From: Alphaproteobacteria bacterium
Lineage (GTDB): Bacteria > Myxococcota_A > UBA796 > CAJQPC01
NCBI GenBank assembly: GCA_020632795.1
Contig: JACKEV010000014.1
Coordinates: 124,001 to 188,000 of the forward strand
Reading direction: 5' to 3'
Length of the DNA stretch: 64,000 nucleotides
A program made the translations under genes and the position numbers. The notes under the pieces are model-generated. The model worked only from the letters and a program-made list of their open reading frames with translations. It had not been told where the DNA came from and did not search any database. Positions 24,416-31,810 of the stretch are shown in pieces; the first letter of the stretch is position 1, and every line of letters begins with the position of its first letter.

Positions 24416-25460
24416 GGGGTGTCGGCTCCGGTTCGCCCAGGTCTACCTTCAAGTGGCGCCGCTCGTCGAGGAACGACGAGAGCCAGGCTCCTTGGGGGGT
24501 GTCCTGCCCGGTCTCCTTCACCGCCTGCACCAGCGCGCGGGTCTGTGGATCCAGGAGGGTCTGCTGTTTGATGACGCCGGTCAGCAGCTCGACCGTGGAC
24601 TGGCGCAGCGCGGCGCCCTTCCGGGAGCGCCACCACGCCCAGGCCAGCCCGATGGTGAGCGCCCCCAGCGCCGCGGACAGGATCGCCATCGAGGTGATCC
24701 AGGCCTCCAGGGCGTCGGTCCGGGCGTCGAGGATGTCGTCGACGTTCCCGAAAAACGAACGCTGTTCGTTTTTGAGGGTCTCCCCAAGCTCGCCTTTCAA
24801 GGCGGTGTTCAGCTCGCTGAGCATCTCCCGGGTGGCCAGCCGGGTGGTCTCGGCGACCAGGGGCGGCACGGTGTTGTGCAGGGCGGGGCCCAGGTCGCGC
24901 TCCAGGGTGCGGGCCAGCGCCGGCCCGAGCTGGTCGGTGACGACCGCCTGCAGGGCCGGGCCCACGTCCTGCTGGAGCCCCTGGCCCGCGCTCGCCCACA
25001 GCCGGGGGGCCAGCGTGTCGGTGACCGACGCGGTCATGGCGGTGACGAAGTGGGTCAGTTGGCGCCGGGTGGGGTCCTCGGAGAGGGCCAGGGCGGACTC
25101 CCGCACCGCCGCCACCAGCTCGGCGCGCACGATGGGGCCGATCTCCGTGCGCAGCGCCGCCGAGAGCGGAGGGGTCAGGGCGTCGACGAAGGCCGCGCTG
25201 CGCTGGGCCAGCAGGGCCTCGTACTCCGGCCGGCTCAGGCCGTCGATCGCCCCGGCCAGCGACGCCGCCGCCAGGCGCTGCGCCGCCGCCGCCACCGCCG
25301 GATCCGACAGCAGCGCCTCGATGTGCGCCTGGTTCTCGGGCGCCTGCAGGGCCTCCAGGCTGCCGGTCACCACCGCGCCCGAAGTGCGCGCGCTCAGCGG
25401 CACGCAGGCGGTCCCCAGAGACAGCGCGAGCAGTGCGGCGGTGAGCGGGAGGCAGCGCAT
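24366..25460 (-). CDS. Helical lipoprotein with one membrane segment
   Basis: 364 residues, family unrecognised. The start MRCLPLTAALLALSLGTAC is a lipoprotein signal. The body is almost all helix, in repeated blocks such as PALQAVVTDQLGPALARTL and PALHNTVPPLVAETTRLATR. A transmembrane helix at about 255-275 (SMAILSAALGALTIGLAWAWW) is followed by a cytoplasmic-looking RSRKG and a helical tail. The last 50 bases overlap the start of the downstream cytochrome gene, so the two are probably translated from one message. A large helical lipoprotein with an inner-membrane helix could bridge envelope layers; that is speculation. Confidence 0.8.
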   Translation of the reverse strand: MRCLPLTAALLALSLGTACVPLSARTSGAVVTGSLEALQAPENQAHIEALLSDPAVAAAAQRLAAASLAGAIDGLSRPEYEALLAQRSAAFVDALTPPLSAALRTEIGPIVRAELVAAVRESALALSEDPTRRQLTHFVTAMTASVTDTLAPRLWASAGQGLQQDVGPALQAVVTDQLGPALARTLERDLGPALHNTVPPLVAETTRLATREMLSELNTALKGELGETLKNEQRSFFGNVDDILDARTDALEAWITSMAILSAALGALTIGLAWAWWRSRKGAALRQSTVELLTGVIKQQTLLDPQTRALVQAVKETGQDTPQGAWLSSFLDERRHLKVDLGEPEPTPHETDPPPREPAAGGGL

Positions 25461-25525
25461 GGGCAGGCATCCAGTGTACTCCCTGAAGGGGAGTCCAGAC
25501 CGGCGATGGGTGGAGACGGCACGCC

Positions 25526-26203
25526 CTACCCCGTGATCATCCCCCACCAGTTGTCCAGGATCCGCTGCCCGTCGCTGCTGGCGCGGACCTCCCCCGGCCA
25601 CGCGCGGGCCTCCAGCAGGGCCCCGACGACCCTGGCCCGCATCTCCGGGTGGAACTGCACCGCGTGCAGCCGTGGGCCCCACTGGAAGGACTGCCAGGTC
25701 GTGTTGGCGTTGCCGGCCAGCCGGGTCGCGCCGGGCGGGGGCTTCACCAGCACGTCGTTGTGCATGGCCTGCACCACCAGGGTGGGCTCAAGCCCGGCGA
25801 ACAGGGGGCTGGCCCGGCCGGCCTCGGTCAGACCGACCTCCACCGCCCCGCACTCCAGGCCGTTGGGGTTCTTCTCCACCCGGCCCCCCAGCCCCTCGCC
25901 CAGGAGCTGGTGTCCGAAGCACACCGCCAGCACCGGGGTCCCGTCGTGCAGGGCGTCCAGGGACCACCGGGAGAGCGCGGTCATCCAGGGCAGCGCGTCG
26001 CGCACCCCCAGCGGGGAGCCGGTCAGCACCAGCCCCCGGTAGGGCGCAGGGTCGGGCAGCGCGTCCCCCAGGAAGGGGCGCACCACGTCGCAGCCCGCCC
26101 GGCCCGGGGGCAGGGCGTCCAGGAACCAGTCGTCGTTGTCGCCCAGCCGGGGCACCACGTCGGGGTGGGAGGTCCCGGTCTGGACGATGAGCAGCTCCCT
26201 CAA
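25526..26203 (-). CDS. Class I glutamine amidotransferase (GATase1) domain protein
   Basis: 225 residues, a stand-alone GATase1 domain. LVLTGSPLGVRDALPW forms the oxyanion part, VLAVCFGHQLLGEGLGGRV contains the nucleophile Cys, and LHAVQFHPEM holds the His/Glu of the triad. Such stand-alone proteins (YfeJ/GuaA-glutaminase-like) hydrolyse glutamine or gamma-glutamyl amides, for instance in polyamine breakdown. The start overlaps the stop of the alcohol dehydrogenase gene (ATGA), so it is the last gene of a three-gene operon with alcohol and aldehyde dehydrogenases. An amine or gamma-glutamyl catabolic role would fit all three; this is inference. Confidence 0.88.
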   Translation of the reverse strand: MRELLIVQTGTSHPDVVPRLGDNDDWFLDALPPGRAGCDVVRPFLGDALPDPAPYRGLVLTGSPLGVRDALPWMTALSRWSLDALHDGTPVLAVCFGHQLLGEGLGGRVEKNPNGLECGAVEVGLTEAGRASPLFAGLEPTLVVQAMHNDVLVKPPPGATRLAGNANTTWQSFQWGPRLHAVQFHPEMRARVVGALLEARAWPGEVRASSDGQRILDNWWGMITG

Positions 26204-27381
26204 GAGAGATCACCCGTGCGGGTCTTCTCCAGGAGCACCGCCAGGTTCTGGGGGGTCAGCTTGAGGGGGTTGGTGCCCGCGCTGGGGTCCACCGCCGCCA
26301 TCTCGGCCAGCCGGGGGATCAGCACCTCGGTGACCCCCAGGGCCTCGGTGGTGTGGGGGATGCCGAGCTGCTCCCGCAGGCCCAGGACCCAGTCCAGGAA
26401 GCCCGTGAAGCCGCCCTTGGGCAGCCCCATGTACGCGGAGAGGCGGGCGAGGCGGTCCTCGATCACCGAGCGGTTGAACAGCAGCACGTAGGGCATCACC
26501 ACGGCGTTGATGGTGCCGTGGTGGGCGTCGAGCACCGCGCCGATGGGGTGGGCCATCGCGTGCATCGCGCCCAGGCCGCGCTGGAACGCGGTCGCGCCCA
26601 TGCTGGAGGCCGCCATCATGCGCGCGCGGGCCACGAGGTCGTTTCCGTCCCGGAAGGCGTCGAGCAGGGAGAGGTGCACCAGGCGCATGCCCTCGACCGC
26701 GATGCCCTCGGCCATCGGGTGGAAGCCCGGCGCGCAGAACGCCTCCAGGCTGTGGGACAGCGCGTCCATGCCGGTCGCGGCGGTCAGGAAGGGCGGCAGC
26801 CCGGCGGTCAGCGCGGGGTCGGCGATGACGATGGCCGGCAGCATGTTGGGGTGGAAGATGATCTTCTTGACCTCGGCGTCCTCGTCCTTGATGACCGAGG
26901 CGCGGCCGACCTCCGAGCCCGTGCCGGAGGTGGTGGGCACGGCGACCACCGGGGCCATGCCCGCGACGTTCACCCGGGTCCACCAGTCGCCGATGTCCTC
27001 GAAGTCCCACAGGGGGCGGTCCTGGCCGACCATCAGGGCGACGGCCTTGGCCGCGTCCAGGGCGCTGCCGCCGCCGAAGGCGATGACGCCGTCGTGCCCG
27101 CCGGCCTTGTAGGCGGCGACCCCGGCGTCCACGTCCGCGCCGACCGGGTTGGCCCGCACCTGGGAGAACACCCCGGTGGGCAGGCCGGCGGCCTCATTCA
27201 GGGCCACGGTCTGGGGCACCAGGGGCAGCTTCGCCAGCCCGGGGTCGGTGATGAGCAGCGGCCGGGACATGCCCAGGCTGCGGCAGGCGTCCGGCAGCAT
27301 CGCGATCCTGCCCACGCCGAAGTGCATGGTGGTGGGGTAGTTCCATTTGCCCGCCAGGGTGGCGGCGTCGAGGGAGGACAT
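26200..27381 (-). CDS. Iron-containing (type III) alcohol dehydrogenase
   Basis: 393 residues, the normal length. Seen: FGVGRIAMLPDACRSLG at the N-terminus, the NAD-binding VIAFGGGSALDAAKAVAL, VPTTSGTGSEVGRASVI, and the metal-site region TGMDALSHSLEAFCAP and GAMHAMAHPIGAVLDAHHGTINAV with the conserved Asp and His residues. It oxidises or reduces a primary alcohol/aldehyde with NAD(P). Its start overlaps the aldehyde dehydrogenase stop (TGATG). Together the two enzymes would carry an alcohol through aldehyde to acid, or the reverse. Confidence 0.95.
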   Translation of the reverse strand: MSSLDAATLAGKWNYPTTMHFGVGRIAMLPDACRSLGMSRPLLITDPGLAKLPLVPQTVALNEAAGLPTGVFSQVRANPVGADVDAGVAAYKAGGHDGVIAFGGGSALDAAKAVALMVGQDRPLWDFEDIGDWWTRVNVAGMAPVVAVPTTSGTGSEVGRASVIKDEDAEVKKIIFHPNMLPAIVIADPALTAGLPPFLTAATGMDALSHSLEAFCAPGFHPMAEGIAVEGMRLVHLSLLDAFRDGNDLVARARMMAASSMGATAFQRGLGAMHAMAHPIGAVLDAHHGTINAVVMPYVLLFNRSVIEDRLARLSAYMGLPKGGFTGFLDWVLGLREQLGIPHTTEALGVTEVLIPRLAEMAAVDPSAGTNPLKLTPQNLAVLLEKTRTGDLS

Positions 27382-28769
27382 CAGGCGCTCCGGGTGCGGA
27401 GGTGGAAGGACTTGGGGCGGGTCAGGTGCTCGTAGCCCACCCGGGAGAGGGTGCAGCCCCGGCCGGAGTGCTTCACGCCGACCCAGGCCAGCTCGGGGTC
27501 CAGGTAGTCGCAGCGGTTCATGAACACGGTGCCGGTCTCGATCCGGTCGCCCAGGGCGATGGCCGCGTCGAGGTCCTGCGTCCAGATGGAGGCGGTCAGG
27601 CCGTAGTCGCTGTCGTTCATCAGGCGCAGGGCCTCGTCGTCGCCGGAGACGGGCATCACGCCGACCACCGGGCCGAAGGTCTCCTCGCGCATGATGACCA
27701 TGTCGTGGGTGACGTCGACCAGGAGCTGGGGCGGCAGGTACGCCTCGCCCAGGCTGGGGAAGCCCTTCGGGTCCACCAGACCCCGGGCGCCCTGGGCCAG
27801 GGCGGCGTCGATCTGGGCTTGGATGGCGGCGGCGTTGCGGGGGCGGACCACCGGGCCCAGGGTGGTCTCCGGGTCCAGCGGGTTGCCGAGCGCGTAGGTG
27901 GCGACGAGCGCGGCGGCGCGGGCCACGAAGTCGTCGTAGAGCGAGGCGTGCACGTAGACGCGCTCCACCGCGCAGCAGGACTGCCCGGAGTTGAAGAAGG
28001 CGCCGTCGACGACGTTCTCCACGGCGAAGGCCAGGTCGGCGTCGGCGCGCACATACGCGGGGTCCTTGCCGCCCAGCTCCAGGCCCACGGCCTTGAAGTG
28101 CCCGCCGGCCGCGCGGTGGACGGCGCGCCCACCCTCCACCGAGCCGGTGAAGGCCACGAAGTCCACCCGGGGGTCGGCCACTGCGCCGGCGGTGAGGTCG
28201 TGGGACATGTGGATGTGCTGGAAGACGCCCTCGGGCAGCCCGGCGGCCAGAGCGGCCTCGGTGAAGCGCTCGGCGCAGAGGGGGGTCTGGTCGGAGTGCT
28301 TGAGGAGGACCACGTTGCCGGCCGCGAGCGCGGGCACGATGGCGTTGACGGCGGTGAGGTAGGGGTAGTTCCACGGCGCCAGCACCAGCACGACGCCCAG
28401 GGGCTCCCGGCGGATGAAGCGGTGGAAGCCGGCCTTGGGGCCCGGGTCGATGTCCGCGAGGGTGGCCGGGGCCAGGCCGATCATGGCGCGGGCGCGCTCC
28501 TCGAAGCCGCGCACCTCGCCGAGGCTGTAGCGGATGGGGCGACCCATCTGGCGGGTCAGCTCCTCGGCGATGGGCTCGCCCTTGGCGACGAAGGCGTCGG
28601 TGAAGGCGGTGAGCAGGCGCAGCCGCTCGTCCAGGGGCGTGCGGCGCCAGTCGGCGAAGGCGCGGTGGGCGCGGGCGAGGGCGGCGTCGAGCTGGGCGGG
28701 GGTCGCCAGGGGGCGCTCCACCAGCAGGCTGCCGTCCACGGGGGAGAAGGTCTTCTGGACCTCGGCCAT
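27381..28769 (-). CDS. NAD(P)-dependent aldehyde dehydrogenase
   Basis: 462 residues. Substrate channel and cofactor motifs are present: VLVLAPWNYPYLTAVNAIVPALAAGN, FTGSVEGGRAVHRAAGG, catalytic Glu in VGLELGGKDPAYV, and nucleophile Cys in FFNSGQSCCAVERVYVH. EETFGPVVGVMPV and the C-terminal GVKHSGRGC follow. The ATG at 28769 is preceded by AAGGAG at the right distance. It is the first gene of the operon with the iron alcohol dehydrogenase and the GATase. The structured-RNA promoter (28831-28859) points away from it on the other strand. Confidence 0.95.
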   Translation of the reverse strand: MAEVQKTFSPVDGSLLVERPLATPAQLDAALARAHRAFADWRRTPLDERLRLLTAFTDAFVAKGEPIAEELTRQMGRPIRYSLGEVRGFEERARAMIGLAPATLADIDPGPKAGFHRFIRREPLGVVLVLAPWNYPYLTAVNAIVPALAAGNVVLLKHSDQTPLCAERFTEAALAAGLPEGVFQHIHMSHDLTAGAVADPRVDFVAFTGSVEGGRAVHRAAGGHFKAVGLELGGKDPAYVRADADLAFAVENVVDGAFFNSGQSCCAVERVYVHASLYDDFVARAAALVATYALGNPLDPETTLGPVVRPRNAAAIQAQIDAALAQGARGLVDPKGFPSLGEAYLPPQLLVDVTHDMVIMREETFGPVVGVMPVSGDDEALRLMNDSDYGLTASIWTQDLDAAIALGDRIETGTVFMNRCDYLDPELAWVGVKHSGRGCTLSRVGYEHLTRPKSFHLRTRSA

Positions 28770-28830
28770 GAGGGCTCCTTGGGAGAAAGGGAGGGGAAGC
28801 CTATCGCGCCGGGGCGCCTGAAAAAAGTCC

Positions 28831-28859
28831 TTGCCATGCCCGGCGACACCTGATACAAT
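28831..28859 (+). promoter_or_regulatory. Sigma-70-type promoter of the structured RNA
   Basis: TTGCCA (28831-28836), a 17-base spacer and TACAAT (28854-28859) give a near-consensus housekeeping promoter, unusually good for this GC-rich sequence. It reads rightwards into a region with no protein gene, and predicts a transcript start near 28866. Confidence 0.7.
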
Positions 28860-29088
28860 CATTCTGTCGCCGGGAGAGACGGTCTCGCCCCTCGACGTTC
28901 AAGAGGTAAGAAGCCTACACCAACGCCCTCCGAACCCCGCGCCCCCGCAGACCGCCGTGACGGCGGTCCCAGCGCCTCGGTCGACGATGTTGCCCATCTG
29001 ATGGGCCTCCTGGAAGGAGGGCCCGCAGAGGTGAGCTGCGCGTCAGGCTGACGGGAGCGCCGTTTTCCCCCACACAGACCCCGTTGCT

Positions 29089-29166
29089 GCGGGTCGCTTG
29101 ATAGCCATGGCCAGGCTGGCTGGGCTCATACCCCATGCTGCAACCGGGTTCAATTCCCGGGCCCGT
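29089..29166 (+). other. tRNA-Met(CAT)-like element, degenerate
   Basis: The T-arm is canonical: CCGGG (29144-29148), loop TTCAATT, CCCGG (29156-29160). The anticodon arm TGGG-CTCATAC-CCCA (29121-29135) has U33 and anticodon CAT. GCGGGTC (29089-29095) can pair with GGCCCGT (29160-29166) as an acceptor stem with two G-U pairs. But that stem overlaps the T-arm by one base, seven bases instead of two precede the D-stem (AGCC/GGCT, 29103-29117), the anticodon stem has only four pairs, the variable loop is long and no CCA is encoded. It is a decayed tRNA or a tRNA-like domain of the surrounding RNA, not a normal tRNA gene. Confidence 0.35.
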
Positions 29167-29194
29167 TACTCTCTGTGTTGAATCTGTGTGGTGT

Positions 29195-29223
29195 CCCCCC
29201 GAGCGTCGACGGCGCTCGGGGGG
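29195..29223. terminator. Strong bidirectional terminator hairpin
   Basis: CCCCCCGAGCG (29195-29205) and CGCTCGGGGGG (29213-29223) form an 11-bp perfect stem with loop TCGACGG. There is no T-run, so factor-independent termination is not certain. It lies between the structured RNA and the 3' end of the convergent gene at 29233, and could end both transcripts. Confidence 0.6.
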
Positions 29224-29232
29224 ATTGGGGAA

Positions 29233-31644
29233 TCAGCGGTGGACGACGAACATGGCGTCGCCGGCCGGGACGGTCACGATCGTGTAGTCCGGTGATCCGA
29301 TGGCGGTGTCCAGATCGGCGCCGTTGTGGTAGTAGCTGCTGTTCTGGTCACCATCGAGGTAGTGGTATCCATCCATGGCGTAGCTGCCATCGGAGTCGAG
29401 GCCATAGGTCCAGTCCGAGGAGCTGGCGTTCAGCAGCACCGCGCCGTTGTCGAAGTAGCGCACCCATCGGTCCGCCGACGCAGCCGTGACCTCCAGATCA
29501 ACGAGGTACCAGATCCCGACCTGATCTCCCGAGGCGACGCTGACCTTGCTCAGATCACAGGTGGTCGGGATGTAGGTGAAGGTGAACGCATAGGTCTCCC
29601 AGTCCTCGTCCGACGGCCTCATCCAGAAGTCCTGGGTCTGTTCGTTCGTGGACAGAGAACATGAGCCGCCGCTGAACTCCACCTTGACCCGGAAGAGGCG
29701 AGGCAGGTTGTCGACCATGTCGGTGTGATCAAGCGGCCACCCGGTGTCCCAGGCACTGGAGTAGTAGGAGCTGTCGGACTCCGTGTAGGCATCGAAGCCA
29801 ACAGAGATGTCGTAGTAGCTCCCCCCCGGGCTCCATGATGGCGTACCGGTGCTCTCGACACGAACACCCTCGACGTAGGGGACGTCACACACCGACACGA
29901 TCTCAACCTGACCGCCAGCGCCGTAGGTGCCATGAGTCGAGTAGCTTCCACTACCACCGTATTCACAGGTCGTGTCCTTGACGATGGAGAGGGTTGGTGA
30001 CCACGTGTCCCCGCTCTCCGACACACGCACCGCGTCGCCGTAGGTTCCACCCAGCCAGTCCCAGTCACGAAGCGCGCCGCCATAGTACTCGTCCCACTCG
30101 TAGAAGTAGTAGCAGCGAGCGGCGTTCGGGCCGATGCCATCCTCTGAGGAGTAAGCGTGCGGCGTGCCAGCGAGGAGCGCGCTGGCGAGCCCGACCCGGA
30201 AGGCGGAGTCGTCATTGGCCGGGGTCGCGGTGTCATCGCTGACATTCTGATGGACGCCGCTGTCGATTTCGCAGCCGAAGGTGTTGGTGCCCTTCTTGGT
30301 CATCGGGTAGGTCGAGTTCTGATACCCGGAGGCGTCGACCTCAGCAGCTCGCTCTCGTAGGAACAACAGGGCAGAGCTGATCGATGTTCCGGTGAGGTTC
30401 CCGTAGTTGTCAGTGGCCTCGATGTAGTTCTCGACCTCTACGCCGTTGACCATCCCGGCCTCTCCCAGCGTCCGGTATCCGAAGTGCGGGATGTTGGAGT
30501 CCACTCCGATCATCGGCACCCAGGACGGGTTGTAGTTGAGGTCGTCAGTGAGCCAGCGGCGCAGCTCCGCGATCATCAGCAGGCCGCCCAGGCCATAGGT
30601 CTGGACTCCGTCCACGTAGCCCCAGTCCGCGACGCCGTCGTTGTCCACGTCCACATACCACTGTGAGTCCGTATACAACCCGCCGGAGTCGGGCAGCCAG
30701 CGCGCGCCGTCCAGGTGCAGGCCGTCCACCTTGGACTTCGTGATCCATACCCCGACGCTGACGGGATAGACCCGCCCCAGCGCCCGGCTGAGCATCACCG
30801 CCTTGAGGTACTCTGCACCGATCTCCCATCCGGACTGCCCGGCTGCGACCACCTCGGGGCTCAGGTTCAGGGAGAGACCGGGCTGATCGCCCCAGGATTC
30901 GACGATGGCAGCAATGTGGGGGTCGTATCCCACGGATCCGCTGGTCCAGTCCTGTGCGAGAGAGCAATCTCGAACGATGGTGAGATCCTGGCCACTGACA
31001 CCCGTGATCTCGACGTGCTCGGCGTCAGTCCAGTCCATTTCACCGGTGCTGGTGGCCTGCCATCGGATGAAGGCGTGGTCTCCCGCCTCGAAGTGGCTCG
31101 CGCTGCCCACCTCGATGGTCGTGTTGGGGCAGTCTGAGGCATCAGGTATGTCGGCGGTGATGTCGCTCCCGATCTCGAAGAGCCAGTGCTCTGGTTCAAT
31201 GTAGAAGTCCACCGCGCTACCGCCGGGATCCAGGGTGAACTTGGTCCAGTCAGAGGAGATGTTGTCCTCCTTGACGGTCCCCCAGGACTCCCGCACCAGG
31301 TTGATGATGTCCGGGTAAGCGTCGTCGACGTCCTTACCGTTGCCGGCGTTCTTCGCGTAGTGGCCGTCCATGCACTGGAAGTCGTCCACCCTCGCCTCGG
31401 CGTCCGTGTCGGGGATATCTCCGTCCCACCACACCACGTCGGCGTCATCCTCAGTGGAGACGTTGGGGTACATCGGCCGCATCGCCCACACCTGCGGGTA
31501 GTCCACCCCCGGGTAGCTGCACACCGCCGGATCGCCCGTGTCCCCCTTGATGGTCACCCCGAAGTCCCCCCGCGCCAGCGCGACGCCCGCCACCCCCATC
31601 ACCATCGTCGCCACGACGATCGCCAGCGGTTCCTTGTTCTCCAT
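29233..31644 (-). CDS. Large secreted protein with TIM-barrel-like glycosidase features
   Basis: 803 residues. A signal or anchor segment (LAIVVATMVMGVAGVALARG) follows a short MENKEP start, with GGAG upstream. The N-terminal half reads like a barrel glycosidase: DIINLVRESWG, GVWITKSKVDGLHLDGARWL, VPMIGVDSNIPHFGYRTLGE, and VENYIEATDNYGN, with several acidic residues at strand ends. The C-terminal half is Tyr/Ser/Asp-rich with beta-sandwich character (FFDA-like FDNGAVLLNASSSDW) and could bind carbohydrate. I cannot name a GH family. Codon and base use are less GC-rich than in its neighbours. Likely role: extracellular polysaccharide degradation, inferred. Confidence 0.75.
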   Translation of the reverse strand: MENKEPLAIVVATMVMGVAGVALARGDFGVTIKGDTGDPAVCSYPGVDYPQVWAMRPMYPNVSTEDDADVVWWDGDIPDTDAEARVDDFQCMDGHYAKNAGNGKDVDDAYPDIINLVRESWGTVKEDNISSDWTKFTLDPGGSAVDFYIEPEHWLFEIGSDITADIPDASDCPNTTIEVGSASHFEAGDHAFIRWQATSTGEMDWTDAEHVEITGVSGQDLTIVRDCSLAQDWTSGSVGYDPHIAAIVESWGDQPGLSLNLSPEVVAAGQSGWEIGAEYLKAVMLSRALGRVYPVSVGVWITKSKVDGLHLDGARWLPDSGGLYTDSQWYVDVDNDGVADWGYVDGVQTYGLGGLLMIAELRRWLTDDLNYNPSWVPMIGVDSNIPHFGYRTLGEAGMVNGVEVENYIEATDNYGNLTGTSISSALLFLRERAAEVDASGYQNSTYPMTKKGTNTFGCEIDSGVHQNVSDDTATPANDDSAFRVGLASALLAGTPHAYSSEDGIGPNAARCYYFYEWDEYYGGALRDWDWLGGTYGDAVRVSESGDTWSPTLSIVKDTTCEYGGSGSYSTHGTYGAGGQVEIVSVCDVPYVEGVRVESTGTPSWSPGGSYYDISVGFDAYTESDSSYYSSAWDTGWPLDHTDMVDNLPRLFRVKVEFSGGSCSLSTNEQTQDFWMRPSDEDWETYAFTFTYIPTTCDLSKVSVASGDQVGIWYLVDLEVTAASADRWVRYFDNGAVLLNASSSDWTYGLDSDGSYAMDGYHYLDGDQNSSYYHNGADLDTAIGSPDYTIVTVPAGDAMFVVHR

Positions 31645-31810
31645 GCCGTACTCCCTGCTTGAGGTCATCGGCAGTGTAAGGCAGCCCCGCCCCCGCGAGC
31701 CCCTGAAACGCAACCGTCACCCCGCACCGCTGCGGCGTCCTCCGTCACACCCCGGCCCCTACCGGCGTATACTGCGAGCGTCACCGGGGTCAGGGCCCGG
31801 AGGTTTCATC

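Larger units (their letters stand above)
28866..29223 (+). ncRNA. Candidate structured non-coding RNA (~350 nt), family unknown
   Basis: The 463 bases between the divergent aldehyde dehydrogenase and the convergent gene at 29233 have no supported protein gene but dense secondary structure. Hairpins: 28950-28968 (GACCGCCG/CGGCGGTC, loop TGA), 28992-29006 (GCCCAT/ATGGGC), 29003-29024 (GGGCCTCCT with AGGAGGGCCC, competing with the previous one), 29041-29053 (CGTCA/TGACG), and 29077-29095 (GACCC/GGGTC). A tRNA-like 3' part and a terminator hairpin follow. A promoter lies upstream. I looked for the hallmarks of tmRNA (GGATTCGACGGG, Ala-rich tag), RNase P RNA, SRP RNA and 6S RNA and did not find them. 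The ends are estimates. Confidence 0.5.

Noticed and set aside
22529..24571. 680-codon open frame on the plus strand opposite the DUF1592 cytochrome
   Set aside because: Val/Gly/Ala/His-rich shadow translation; the minus strand encodes complete cytochrome domains and a haem motif.
29089..29166. Functional tRNA-Met gene
   Set aside because: The D-arm, its spacing from the acceptor, the anticodon stem and the acceptor/T-arm boundary do not fit a standard cloverleaf, and CCA is absent.
28866..29170. tmRNA (ssrA) as identity of the structured RNA
   Set aside because: No GGATTCGACGGG-like 5' sequence, no Ala-rich tag frame ending in tandem stops, and no acceptor stem joining the ends.
28866..29223. 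RNase P RNA, SRP RNA or 6S RNA as identity of the structured RNA
   Set aside because: The conserved cores (GAGGAAAGTCCG for RNase P, GGAAGCAGCC for SRP) are absent, and no single long rod with a central bulge as in 6S RNA could be drawn.
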